A stretch of 64,000 nucleotides of DNA. Source: Antrihabitans cavernicola. Lineage in GTDB: Bacteria; Actinomycetota; Actinomycetes; Mycobacteriales; Mycobacteriaceae. Positions 26,429 through 35,088 of this stretch are shown piece after piece (the stretch's first letter is position 1; each line of letters starts with the position of its first letter). A program made the position numbers and the translations under genes. The DNA is taken from NCBI RefSeq assembly GCF_008297975.1, contig NZ_VLNY01000017.1, forward strand, positions 1-64,000. The letters run 5' to 3'. The notes beneath the pieces were generated by a model, which was not told the origin of the DNA, did not search any database, and was given only the letters and a program-made list of their open reading frames with translations.

Positions 26429-26978
26429 GGTCGGGTTCTCCTTCTTTCGGTAGTGCCGAATTCGGCGACTGCTCTGCGGCAATCAGTTCGTTGAGCCAGC
26501 GCACTTCGCGCTCGCTGGATTCGAGGCTCAGCTCGTGGAGCTGTTTGGTGTAGCGGTCGAGCGAGCCGCTGGCCCGTCCGATTGCCTCGCGGAGCCCTTC
26601 CCGGCGCTCCTCGACCTGGCGTCGTCTGCCTTCGAGAATCCGCATCCGCGCTTCCGCGGGGGTGCGGCTGAAGAAGGCGAGGTGAACGCCGAAGCCATCG
26701 TCGGTGTAGTTCTGCGGGCCGGTGTCGGCTACCAGTTCGGAGAACCGCTGAATGCCCAGCGGGGTGAGCTGATAGACGCGACGCGCACGACGCTTCACGG
26801 CTACCGGGCCCACTTCTTCGGCGATCAACCCGTCGACCTGCATACGACGCAGCGTCGGGTAGAGCGAGCCGTAGGAGAAGGCACGGAAAGCGCCGAGTAG
26901 GCCGGTGAGCCGCTTACGCAGCTCGTATCCGTGCATCGGCGACCCCAGCAGCAGCCCGAGCACTGCAAGTTCCAGCAA
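26421..26978 (-). CDS. PadR-family transcriptional regulator
   Basis: A 185-residue regulator with the PadR winged helix ([44 protein letters not shown]) and a C-terminal helical dimerisation region ([19 protein letters not shown]). The start is TTG 26978: an in-frame TGA just upstream rules out anything longer, and GGGGGTGA precedes it. It overlaps the start of ino1, which it probably regulates along with itself. Confidence 0.9.
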   Translation of the reverse strand: MLELAVLGLLLGSPMHGYELRKRLTGLLGAFRAFSYGSLYPTLRRMQVDGLIAEEVGPVAVKRRARRVYQLTPLGIQRFSELVADTGPQNYTDDGFGVHLAFFSRTPAEARMRILEGRRRQVEERREGLREAIGRASGSLDRYTKQLHELSLESSEREVRWLNELIAAEQSPNSALPKEGEPDHG

Positions 26979-27026
26979 CGGGCTTCACCCCCAGAGTCGT
27001 CGAACCTAACCGATTGATGCGATGCC

Positions 27027-27061
27027 TGACTATATCGCACCGATATAACTTCGCATAGTCA
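27027..27061. promoter_or_regulatory. Candidate PadR operator upstream of padR-ino1
   Basis: Nested inverted repeats: an inner TATATCG-CAC-CGATATA at 27031-27047 and outer TGACTAT at 27027-27033 with ATAGTCA at 27055-27061. They lie 49-83 bp upstream of the padR start codon. AT-rich ATATCG-type half sites suit the PadR family. Binding is inferred. Confidence 0.5.
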
Positions 27062-27160
27062 TCTGCGAGGTATCGCACGTTCCACGACGCGAGTCGAGGG
27101 TCCCCTGACCACGTCAGACAGCGGCAGGGTGACCCTGATTCGGGCTAAAATCGGGCTCCC

Positions 27161-27535
27161 ATGCCAGCAACTTTCAATCACACAATCGTCGCGTCCATCG
27201 ATCAGCAGGTCGCTGCCGCGTTCTATCGCGACATTCTCGAAGCGGCCGAAGCGCCGTCGTGGGGTCCGTTCACCAACCTCCAGCTCGACGGCGGTGTCCT
27301 GCTGCAATTTGCCGAGCCGCCGGTCGAGATTCAGATGCAGCACTACGCATTTCTCGTCGACGACGACCTGTTCGACCGCGCTTACGCCCGCATCGTCGAG
27401 CGGAACATCGAACACTGGGCCGATCCGCAGACCACTCGCCCCGGCGAAATAAACCATGAGCACGGAGGCCGCGGCGTGTACTTCAAAGATCCGTCAGGTC
27501 ATGCTCTCGAGCTGCTGACCAGGCCGTACCTCTAG
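27161..27535 (+). CDS. VOC-family (glyoxalase-like) protein
   Basis: A 124-residue single VOC module. FNHTIVASIDQQVAAAFYRDIL holds the first metal ligand (His) and the last strand GVYFKDPSGHALELLTRPY holds Glu. The HYAFLVDDDLFDRAYARI segment supplies the second-half histidine. The reaction is unknown. The last 4 bp overlap the convergent haemoglobin gene. Confidence 0.8.
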   Translation: MPATFNHTIVASIDQQVAAAFYRDILEAAEAPSWGPFTNLQLDGGVLLQFAEPPVEIQMQHYAFLVDDDLFDRAYARIVERNIEHWADPQTTRPGEINHEHGGRGVYFKDPSGHALELLTRPYL

Positions 27536-27972
27536 TCGCCTGGCCAAGTCCATCGCGGCACCTCGCGCAGCGGATGGAGTTCGTCGTCGGTGGTGGCGTT
27601 CGAGTTCTGCATCGCGACCTTCGTTCCGAATTCGACGTGCTCGCGAATCGCTGCGCGATACTGCGGATCGGACGGCAGGTCGCTGTCGTCGAGTGCCGCC
27701 ATGTACAGCTCGACGAAACGTTGCCGCTGCTCCTCGGTTATCCCCAGCCCGCGATGCACGTCGATCAGGTGCGCGAATCCCAACTCGCGGGTGAACCTGT
27801 CGGGCCCGCCGAAGGACTCTGCGGTGAACGCGCTCAGGTGATCGACATGCTCGGGTTTTCCCGCACCGAAGAGCGGTTGCAACAGCGGGTCCGCCAGCAC
27901 TCGGGCATAGAAATCGCCCTCGAGCCGGTGAATCGGTTCGGCGCCGCAGGCGAACTCGAACATAGACGGCAT
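27532..27972 (-). CDS. Group II truncated haemoglobin-like protein
   Basis: A 146-residue 2-over-2 globin. Marks are GDFYARVLADPLLQPLF, the E-helix HVDHLSAFTAESFGGP and the F-helix FAHLIDVHRGLGI, with His in the LIDVH stretch as the probable proximal ligand. AAIREHVEFGTKVAMQNS is the G-helix. Group II members bind O2 or NO and protect respiration. It is a single gene, convergent with the VOC gene. Confidence 0.85.
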   Translation of the reverse strand: MPSMFEFACGAEPIHRLEGDFYARVLADPLLQPLFGAGKPEHVDHLSAFTAESFGGPDRFTRELGFAHLIDVHRGLGITEEQRQRFVELYMAALDDSDLPSDPQYRAAIREHVEFGTKVAMQNSNATTDDELHPLREVPRWTWPGD

Positions 27973-28047
27973 GACAGGAACTCCTCGGCATCGTCGGTCG
28001 AACCAAGTCGACCACCGATCTGGGCAGTCCGCAACCAGGCCGTACCG

Positions 28048-28890
28048 CTAGTTCACCGGATACAACGCCAGCTGTTCACCGGTGAACGTCGTGGTGAGGT
28101 ACCCGCTGCGCACGCCGTCGGAGACGTAGAACCGCATCTCCGGCGTGCCGTCGTTCTCGATCATCACGTGGCTGATCGCTCCTGTCGGTGCGCCGAGTAT
28201 CGCCGGCGCAGCGCCCATGGTCGCAGCGAGAACCTGCACATCGATCGTTGCCAGATCGACGGCTTGCACATCGGGTTGCCTGGCCGACTGAGGTCCGGAC
28301 AGGTCGAAGCCGCCGCGAAAGTTGTAGTTCTGCTGCGTTCCCGGTGCCACCTCGCGGGTCACGTAGCCGTACGGCGGCTTCGACTTCGGATACAGCACGA
28401 TCTGATCCGCAACGGTGTCGCGGAATCGTGCACGGTACTGATCGATGAACCGTTGCACACCCTCGGCGCTGTCGAGCACAACCGGCGGCGCGACGATCGG
28501 CACCACAGCTGCGGGCGCGACGGCCACGGTGTTTGTCGGCGCGATGGTGGTCGGCGCGGGATCGACCGCCTCGACCGTCGTCGCGTCCGGCCACATCGTT
28601 GCCACGACGATCGCGATGACGGCGACCGCGGCTGTTGCACCCGCGATCACGACCCAGCGCGCACGACGTGGCCGCGGCAGCGGTGTCGGCTCGGGTAGGT
28701 CGACGGGCGACTGGAGATCCGCGACCATCGCATGCAGTTCGCCCAGCGTCTTGGCGGACTGTGCGGTCGCGATCCGTGCGCGATGCTCGTCGAAGCTCAA
28801 TTGACCGTCGGCATACGCCTGATCGAGGGCGGAGGCGACGGTCGCGCGATCGATATCGCGCGCACGCAGGCGCGGAGCGGTGGTGGCCAT
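28048..28890 (-). CDS. DUF1707 membrane-anchored protein
   Basis: A 280-residue protein. Residues of about 8-60 (RARDIDRATVASALDQAYADGQLSFDEHRARI as two halves) are a DUF1707 domain, a short helical SHOCT-like module. One membrane segment follows near residues 82-104 (VVIAGATAAVAVIAIVVATM), then an extracytoplasmic domain of about 170 residues with a final beta-rich part (MRFYVSDGVRSGYLTTTFTGEQL). It is 3 bp downstream of a paralogue of identical layout. The function of the family is unknown. Confidence 0.8.
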   Translation of the reverse strand: MATTAPRLRARDIDRATVASALDQAYADGQLSFDEHRARIATAQSAKTLGELHAMVADLQSPVDLPEPTPLPRPRRARWVVIAGATAAVAVIAIVVATMWPDATTVEAVDPAPTTIAPTNTVAVAPAAVVPIVAPPVVLDSAEGVQRFIDQYRARFRDTVADQIVLYPKSKPPYGYVTREVAPGTQQNYNFRGGFDLSGPQSARQPDVQAVDLATIDVQVLAATMGAAPAILGAPTGAISHVMIENDGTPEMRFYVSDGVRSGYLTTTFTGEQLALYPVN

Positions 28891-28893
28891 TTG

Positions 28894-29679
28894 TCAGTTC
28901 TCCGGATCGAAGCGGGTCACCGATCGAAAGTTGCCCTGCAGATCGGCGGTCAGATAGCCGTTCTCGTTCCGGTCGTTGTTGGCGTGCAGCACCAACTCCG
29001 GGCCGTCGTCGGAGCTGCGGACGACGATATAGATGGTGTCGATCTGCGGCAGATTCAAACTCTGGCCTGCTCCCGCGATCACGCCCGCGGTCTTCGCGAC
29101 GTCGAGCTGCGTCAGGTCGACCGGCGGCTCCTTCGGATCCCGACTGGACGTCGACGGGTCGGCGAACCCGTCCTCGTCGTAGCGATAGACCAGTTGGCGT
29201 CGCGGCGCACCGGGATCGGGTCGGAAGATCACCGCATAGTTCGGGTACACGGTCATGTCGTCGACGATGCCGTTGCCGAATTCCTTCTTGGTAGCCGCGA
29301 CCACATCGGTGAGGCCTGCGGGTGTCAGATAGCCGATCTTCCCGAACGACTCGGCAGGACTGTCCGGTCCACCGCACGAGCGGAAGGCCAACCCGCCCCC
29401 GACCAGCAGTATCGCGGCGCCGACCACGACCGCGATCAGCGTCGAGTAGTCGCGGACCGGCCGCTGCTCGCGGATCGGCGCCAGGTCGTTGTCGCCTTGC
29501 AGATCGTCGACCAGTGCGTGCAGTTCCTGCAGCGTCGTTGCGATCATTGCCGACGCGATCCGTGTCGCATGTTCGGCGTCACTGAGCTGACCGTCTGCGA
29601 GCCCCTCGTCGAGCGCCGAACAGGTATCGGTTCGATCTTGATCCCGCGCGCGCACGGCGGACGAATATCGGGGCGGCAT
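28894..29679 (-). CDS. DUF1707 membrane-anchored protein
   Basis: A 261-residue paralogue of the next gene: DUF1707 module (RARDQDRTDTCSALDEGLAD), membrane segment near residues 82-100 (LIAVVVGAAILLVGGGLAF) and an outside domain ending GYLTADLQGNFRSVTRFDPEN. Both outer domains end with the same 'YLT-x-x' strand motif. ATG 29679 places the DUF1707 motif near the N-terminus as usual; ATG 29748 is an alternative. It is divergent from DUF5318. Confidence 0.78.
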   Translation of the reverse strand: MPPRYSSAVRARDQDRTDTCSALDEGLADGQLSDAEHATRIASAMIATTLQELHALVDDLQGDNDLAPIREQRPVRDYSTLIAVVVGAAILLVGGGLAFRSCGGPDSPAESFGKIGYLTPAGLTDVVAATKKEFGNGIVDDMTVYPNYAVIFRPDPGAPRRQLVYRYDEDGFADPSTSSRDPKEPPVDLTQLDVAKTAGVIAGAGQSLNLPQIDTIYIVVRSSDDGPELVLHANNDRNENGYLTADLQGNFRSVTRFDPEN

Positions 29680-29808
29680 GGCGCTGATGATATGTCCGTT
29701 GTGCACGACTTTCGCAGTGTCGGCAATGTGGCTTTCCAGATACGACATTGCTGTGAACTTGGGTCCGCACGGCCCGCGCACAGGTGGGGTGCACGTACTC
29801 TGGTTCCC

Positions 29809-30234
29809 GTGCGAATACAGCGGCAGGTGGTGGACTACGCGCTTCAGCGTCGGTCCGTGCTGGCCGAGGTATACGCAGGCCGCACCGGTGTCAGCGAGGT
29901 ATGTGACGCGAATCCCTATCTCCTGCGTGCGGCCAAGTTTCATGGCAAAGGAAGCGACGTCGTCTGCCCGATCTGCAGGAAAGAGCAGCTGACGCTCGTA
30001 TCCTGGGTCTTCGGCGAGAAGCTCGGACCGGTCAACGGCTCGGCGCGAACCGCCGAAGAGCTGGTTCGGTTGGCGGCTTCTCGGGAAGAGTTCTCGGTCC
30101 ACGTCGTCGAGGTGTGCCGCACGTGCAGCTGGAACCACTTGGTCCAGTCGTATGTACTTGGCGCCGTTCCTGCCCCCAAGCGGCGACGGTCCACGGGTTC
30201 GCAAGGACCCAGCCGGCGCACCGCCACCGAGTAA
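29809..30234 (+). CDS. DUF5318-family zinc-ribbon protein (Rv0049-like)
   Basis: A 141-residue protein starting at GTG 29809 (MRIQRQVVDYALQRRSVLAEVYAG begins the family). Two CxxC pairs, VVCPICRKEQL and VEVCRTCSWNHL, make a probable zinc ribbon. It sits directly upstream of ponA1, the same place as Rv0049 in M. tuberculosis. The function is unknown; conservation next to ponA1 suggests a role in cell-wall regulation. Confidence 0.85.
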   Translation: MRIQRQVVDYALQRRSVLAEVYAGRTGVSEVCDANPYLLRAAKFHGKGSDVVCPICRKEQLTLVSWVFGEKLGPVNGSARTAEELVRLAASREEFSVHVVEVCRTCSWNHLVQSYVLGAVPAPKRRRSTGSQGPSRRTATE

Positions 30235-30294
30235 TCAGCACCGCCCGTGTAGGCCGAACCACGGGAGTCAGTCCGACCACGGGAGTTTCGTTCA

Positions 30295-33054
30295 GTGACC
30301 TACCCCTCCGATGACCAGCCGGGAGATCAGCCGGCACACCGCAGGCCGAGTGGACCCCCGCCGGGGCGCCCGCTCCCTCCGCCCCCAGCGAATCGGGGTG
30401 GAGCCGACGGTGATCGGTTCGGGCAGCAGCCACCGCGTCACGCCCCGATGCCGCGCAATGCGCCGCCGCCACCGCCTCGGCAGGGCGGTCCCGTCCCGCG
30501 GAGCACGCCGCCGCCGCGCAACCCACCGCCGCCGCGTAACCCCCAGCCGCAGGGTGGTGGCTACCCGCCGCGCAATCTGCCGCCGCGCACCGATCTCCCC
30601 CCGCGCACCGATCTGAACCAGGGTGGTCAGCCACCCGTAGTCCGCCGCGTGCCACCTGCGACGCCGATGGGTCGTCGCGCGGTTCCGCCGCCGACACAAC
30701 GGGCTGCCGCCGCTGATCGTCGCCCGGTACCGCCCTACGTCCCGGCAGGCTCGTCGCAGCCGCCGAGTCCGCCGCCGCCCGGCGGTTCGCCCGGAGCAGG
30801 CGGCCCCGGCGGCCAGCCACCGCGTCGTCGTAAATCGCACAAGGTGCGCAACATCCTGCTCACACTCGTCGCTCTCGGCCTTGTCATCCCGATTCTGGGG
30901 TTCTTGGTCGCGTACGTGGTTGTCGATGTGCCCGAGCCGGGGGACATCAAGACCAATCAGGTTGCGACCATCCTCGCGTCCGACGGCACCACGGTCCTCA
31001 GCAAGGTGGTGCCTCCGCAGGGCAACCGGTCCGACGTCACGATCGCGCAGATCCCGCCGCATGTTCGCAACGCGGTGATCTCCGCGGAGGACCGCGACTT
31101 CTATTCCAACCCCGGATTCTCCGTATCCGGTTTCGCCCGCGCCGCCCGAGACAACATTCTCGGTAAGGACAGCGCAGGCGGCGGTTCGACGATCACCCAG
31201 CAGTACGTGAAGAACGCGCTGGTCGGCAACGAGCGGACGCTGACCCGCAAGATGCACGAGCTGGTGATCTCGTCGAAGATGGCCAGGCAGTGGAGCAAGG
31301 ACGACATTCTCGCCGCCTACCTCAACACCATCTACTTCGGTCGCGGCGCGTACGGCATCTCGGCTGCGTCGAAGGCCTACTTCAACAAGCCGGTCGAGCA
31401 GCTCAGCGTCGCCGAGGGCGCGGTGCTGGCCGCGACCATTCAGCAGCCGTCGAACCTGGATCCGGAGACCAACCCCAAGGGTGCGCAGGATCGCTGGAAC
31501 TACGTTCTCGACGGCATGGTCGACGGCGGCAACCTGTCCGCGGCCGACCGCAAGACGATGCAGTACCCGCAGGTCGCCCCGGCCAACGCCGCCGCCGATC
31601 CGAACCAGGACGCAGGCCCCGAAGGTCTGATCAAGGCGCAGGTCCTCAAGGAACTGCAATCGTCCGGTGTCTCGGAGCAGGACCTCAACACCGAGGGTCT
31701 GCAGATCACCACGACCATCGATCCCAAGGCGCAGAACGCGGCGGTCAATGCTGCGAAGAACAATCTGGAAGGCGAATCGCCGGAACTGCGTTCGGCCGTG
31801 GTGTCGATCGATCCCAAGAGCGGCGCGGTGCGGGCGTACTACGGCGGCACCGACGGCAAGGGCTTCGACTTCGCCAACTCCGGATTGCAGACCGGCTCGT
31901 CGTTCAAGGTCTTCGGCCTCGCTGCCGCGCTCGATCAGGGCATCCCGCTGTCGAAGATGTTCGACTCGTCGCCGCTGACGGTCAACGGCATCGAGATCAC
32001 GAACGTCGAGGGCGAGGCCTGCGGTACCTGCACCATCGCCGAGGCACTCAAGCGCTCGTTGAACACCAGCTTCTACCGGTTGGAGTTGTCGCTGAACAAC
32101 GGCCCCGAGGCGATTGCCGACATGGCCCACAAGGCCGGAATCCCGGACGTCATTCCGGGCGTCGGCAAGTCGTTGGTGGAGCCCGACGGCGGCCCGCCGA
32201 ACAACGGCATCGTGCTCGGCCAGTACCAGTCGCGCCCGATCGACATGGCGTCCGCCTATGCGACGCTCGCGGATTCGGGTATGTATCACGCGCCGCACTT
32301 CGTGCAGAAGGTCGTCACCGCCGACGGCAACGTACTCCTGGATCGCGGTAATCCGCCGGGTGAGCAGCGCATCGACAAGGCCGTCGCCGACAACGTGACG
32401 TCGGCCATGGAACCGATCGCCGGCTACTCCAACGGCCACAACCTCAAGGGTGGGCGGCCGTCGGCGGCGAAGACCGGCACGACGCAGCTCGGCGACACCG
32501 GTGAAGACAAGGACGCGTGGATGATCGGCTTCACGCCGTCGCTGTCCACCGCGGTCTGGGTCGGAACCGAGCAGGGGCTGCCGCTGCGCACGTCGTACGG
32601 CGGACCGATGTACGGCTCGGGTGTTCCGTCCGATATCTGGAAGGCCACCATGGACGGTGCCTTGTCGGGCACCGACGTGGAGGACTTCCCGGACCCGGAT
32701 CCGATCGGTGGTCAGGCAGGCGTACCCGAGTACACAGCGCCGTACGTCGCGCCGAAAACCACGCAGCAGCAACAGGCATCTGAGAAGCCGAGCGTGACCC
32801 AGTCGGCACCTGCGCCGATCGTGATCACGCCGTCGCCGGTGGAGATCCTGCCGGGCATCACCATTCCGGTGCCGGGGATCCAGCAGCAACCGCAGCCGCA
32901 ACAGTCCGTGCAACCGGGTCAGGCTGGCGGTGGCGCTGCGGGTGGCGGTGCGGAGCCCAATGCTGTGGAACCCGAGCAGGGCGGAGCAGGTGGGGCCGGA
33001 GCAGGCGGGGCAGCAGTACCGGGTGAACCGGCTGTGCCCGGCAGGCCCCGGTAG
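30295..33054 (+). CDS. ponA1: Bifunctional class A penicillin-binding protein PonA1-like
   Basis: A 919-residue envelope enzyme. Residues 1-180 are a Pro/Arg-rich cytoplasmic tail, the membrane anchor is at 186-210, and the GT51 glycosyltransferase (VISAEDRDFYSNPGFSVSG, GGGSTITQQYVKNALV) covers roughly 225-400. The transpeptidase has SxxK at S535-S-F-K538, SxN in KRSLNTSFYR and KTG in AKTGTTQLG. The C-terminus is Gln/Pro/Gly-rich. It polymerises and cross-links peptidoglycan at growing poles. GTG 30295 starts 60 bp after DUF5318. Context matches Rv0049-ponA1-Rv0051. Confidence 0.95.
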   Translation: MTYPSDDQPGDQPAHRRPSGPPPGRPLPPPPANRGGADGDRFGQQPPRHAPMPRNAPPPPPRQGGPVPRSTPPPRNPPPPRNPQPQGGGYPPRNLPPRTDLPPRTDLNQGGQPPVVRRVPPATPMGRRAVPPPTQRAAAADRRPVPPYVPAGSSQPPSPPPPGGSPGAGGPGGQPPRRRKSHKVRNILLTLVALGLVIPILGFLVAYVVVDVPEPGDIKTNQVATILASDGTTVLSKVVPPQGNRSDVTIAQIPPHVRNAVISAEDRDFYSNPGFSVSGFARAARDNILGKDSAGGGSTITQQYVKNALVGNERTLTRKMHELVISSKMARQWSKDDILAAYLNTIYFGRGAYGISAASKAYFNKPVEQLSVAEGAVLAATIQQPSNLDPETNPKGAQDRWNYVLDGMVDGGNLSAADRKTMQYPQVAPANAAADPNQDAGPEGLIKAQVLKELQSSGVSEQDLNTEGLQITTTIDPKAQNAAVNAAKNNLEGESPELRSAVVSIDPKSGAVRAYYGGTDGKGFDFANSGLQTGSSFKVFGLAAALDQGIPLSKMFDSSPLTVNGIEITNVEGEACGTCTIAEALKRSLNTSFYRLELSLNNGPEAIADMAHKAGIPDVIPGVGKSLVEPDGGPPNNGIVLGQYQSRPIDMASAYATLADSGMYHAPHFVQKVVTADGNVLLDRGNPPGEQRIDKAVADNVTSAMEPIAGYSNGHNLKGGRPSAAKTGTTQLGDTGEDKDAWMIGFTPSLSTAVWVGTEQGLPLRTSYGGPMYGSGVPSDIWKATMDGALSGTDVEDFPDPDPIGGQAGVPEYTAPYVAPKTTQQQQASEKPSVTQSAPAPIVITPSPVEILPGITIPVPGIQQQPQPQQSVQPGQAGGGAAGGGAEPNAVEPEQGGAGGAGAGGAAVPGEPAVPGRPR

Positions 33055-33114
33055 CCTCGGCGAGGTGGTGAGCGAACCGACGGTGCAGCGACTTGTCGGC
33101 CGGGGCGTCGCCCG

Positions 33115-34683
33115 GTGACGCAAGAGCGCGAATACGTGGCCCCGGCACCGGTTGCCGACGACCTACGTTCCGCCGACTGGCGTGATCTGCCCGGCACCAA
33201 CGACCCCCTGACCATCGAGTTGTCCTCGCTGGCAGGTGGTCCGGTCGGCAAGCACGCGCTGCTGGGTCGGACGCGGTTCTTCACGCCGATGCGCGTGATC
33301 ATGCTGCTCACGGTGATCTTCCTGGCTCTCGGCTGGTTCACCAAGATGGGCTGCATCCAGCAAGCCCCGTCCGGGCCGAACGGTGTACTCGGCCTCGACT
33401 GGTCGGGCAGCCGCCAGTACACGGCCATGTGCTACTCCGACACGGTGCCGCTCTACGGCGCCGAGCATCTCAACGAGGGCGCCTTCCCGTACAAGAAGTC
33501 GTGGCAGGAGAAGTCGCCCGACGGGGTCGTGCAGACGCGGTACATGGAGTACCCGGTGGTCGCCGGGATGTATCAGTACGTGTCGATGAAGCTGGCCAAG
33601 GCCTGGGATTCCGCCACCTTCCTTCCGCAGGCCATTCAGGTCGCGGTCTACTTCAACATCGTTGCCTTCGGCCTCGCCCTTGCGTGGTTGGTGACGGTCT
33701 GGGCCAGCAGTCTGCTTGCGGGACGGCGCATTTGGGACGGTGCGCTCATCGCGTGCTCGCCGCTGGTTGCGGTGCACGCGTTCACCAACTTCGATCCGCT
33801 GGCGACGGCGTTCGCGGCAGCGGGCCTGCTGGCGTGGTCGCGTAAGCGTCCCGTCCTGGCCGGGATATTGCTCGGCGTCGGCGGTGCGACCAAGCTGTAT
33901 CCGCTCTTCCTGCTGTTGCCGCTGCTCCTGTTGTGTCTGCGGGTCGGCAAGATGCGGCCGTGGATGATCACCTTCTTCTCCGCGGTCGGCGCGTGGCTGG
34001 TGGTCAACCTGCCGATCGCCGCGCTGTTCTTCACCGGCTGGCGAGAGTTCTTCCGGCTCAACACCGATCGGCCCGCCGATCCGGATTCCATCTACAATGT
34101 CATCACCTCGTTCACAGGTTGGCCCGGCTTCGACGGCGTTCTCGAAAGCTCGGACAAGCCGGTGATCCTCAACCTGGTGTCACTGCTGTTGTTCGCGGCG
34201 GTGTGCGTCGGCGTCGGCTACATCGCTCTGACCGCGTCGCGACGACCTCGGGTTGCGCAGCTGTGCTTTCTGCTGGTCGCGGGATTCCTGCTGACCAACA
34301 AGGTGTGGAGCCCGCAGTATTCGCTGTGGTTGGTGCCGTTGGCGGTGCTGGCACTGCCGCATCGCCGAATCCTCTTGACGTGGATGGCGATCGACGCGCT
34401 GGTATGGGTGCCACGGATGTACTACTACCTGGGTGAATCGAACAAGGGCTTGCCCGAGCAGTGGTTCACCGGTGCCGTCGTGCTGCGTGACATCGCGGTG
34501 ATCGGTCTGTGCGCGTTGATCGTTCGGCAGATCTACCGGCCGGACGAAGACATCGTTCGCTACGGATTCATCGACGACCCGGTCGGCGGTGTGCTCGATC
34601 AAGCCGCCGACGAACAGCCGAAGTGGTTGCCGACGTGGTTGCGGCCTCGAGCTCGAGAGCTCACCAGTCCCCCAGTCGGGTAA
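33115..34683 (+). CDS. GT87/DUF2029-type integral membrane glycosyltransferase (Rv0051-like)
   Basis: A 522-residue polytopic protein with about ten membrane segments. The first outside loop has CYSDTVPLYGAEHLNEGAFPY and MEYPVVAG, and a cytoplasmic motif GGATKLYPLFLL is typical of polyprenol-phosphate-sugar-dependent mannosyltransferases. These enzymes add sugars to lipids or polysaccharides of the envelope. GTG 33115 starts 60 bp after ponA1, in the position of Rv0051. A paralogue lies at 42.2-43.6 kb. The last 23 bp overlap the convergent LuxR gene. Confidence 0.85.
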   Translation: MTQEREYVAPAPVADDLRSADWRDLPGTNDPLTIELSSLAGGPVGKHALLGRTRFFTPMRVIMLLTVIFLALGWFTKMGCIQQAPSGPNGVLGLDWSGSRQYTAMCYSDTVPLYGAEHLNEGAFPYKKSWQEKSPDGVVQTRYMEYPVVAGMYQYVSMKLAKAWDSATFLPQAIQVAVYFNIVAFGLALAWLVTVWASSLLAGRRIWDGALIACSPLVAVHAFTNFDPLATAFAAAGLLAWSRKRPVLAGILLGVGGATKLYPLFLLLPLLLLCLRVGKMRPWMITFFSAVGAWLVVNLPIAALFFTGWREFFRLNTDRPADPDSIYNVITSFTGWPGFDGVLESSDKPVILNLVSLLLFAAVCVGVGYIALTASRRPRVAQLCFLLVAGFLLTNKVWSPQYSLWLVPLAVLALPHRRILLTWMAIDALVWVPRMYYYLGESNKGLPEQWFTGAVVLRDIAVIGLCALIVRQIYRPDEDIVRYGFIDDPVGGVLDQAADEQPKWLPTWLRPRARELTSPPVG

Positions 34684-34930
34684 TCCCGTCTTGCAGCGCG
34701 CGGGCGAACAGCGCTGCCTTGGTGGTCGCAGGGCGATCGACCGCCAAGTATTTGGCACGGATCCGACTCAGATGCGTGTTGATGGTGCCGATCGAAATGA
34801 AGAGGCTGCGTGCCGCGTCGACTTTCGAGTCCGAGCGAAACCACGCGAGCATCACCTCGATTTCGCGAGTGCTGAGCGCGGGTCGGCGCGGTGGTTCCGG
34901 TGACGTGAGCAAAGTGAGCACAGCGGTCAT
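34661..34930 (-). CDS. Single-domain LuxR-type HTH regulator
   Basis: An 89-residue protein consisting only of a LuxR/GerE DNA-binding domain: LSTREIEVMLAWFRSDSKVDAARSLFISIGTINTHLSRIRAKY, then AVDRPATTKAALFARALQDGI. ATG 34930 has GGGGAGAGG upstream. It has no receiver or ligand domain. It is homologous to the solo LuxR at 38.8 kb and to the C-terminus of the response regulator at 41.5 kb. It is divergent from the STAND-WD40 gene, whose promoter it may control. Confidence 0.85.
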   Translation of the reverse strand: MTAVLTLLTSPEPPRRPALSTREIEVMLAWFRSDSKVDAARSLFISIGTINTHLSRIRAKYLAVDRPATTKAALFARALQDGITRLGDW

Positions 34931-35088
34931 GCCTCTCCCCGTGTGTGAGAATCTCCCCTGTTCTGTTCGGCCGAACAGCCCGATTTCGATCGTGCGGTGA
35001 CGGTGCGCCCCAGTCGATAGAAACCGCCGGGTCCGTACAAGTCCGTACAAACCCAGCGCGCTGACCTGCAGTTCTGTAGTGTCCAGTC

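Noticed and set aside
30292-33123. 943-residue frame opposite ponA1
   Set aside because: A shadow of the PBP gene; a similar shadow exists opposite the 22-kb PBP for the same reason.
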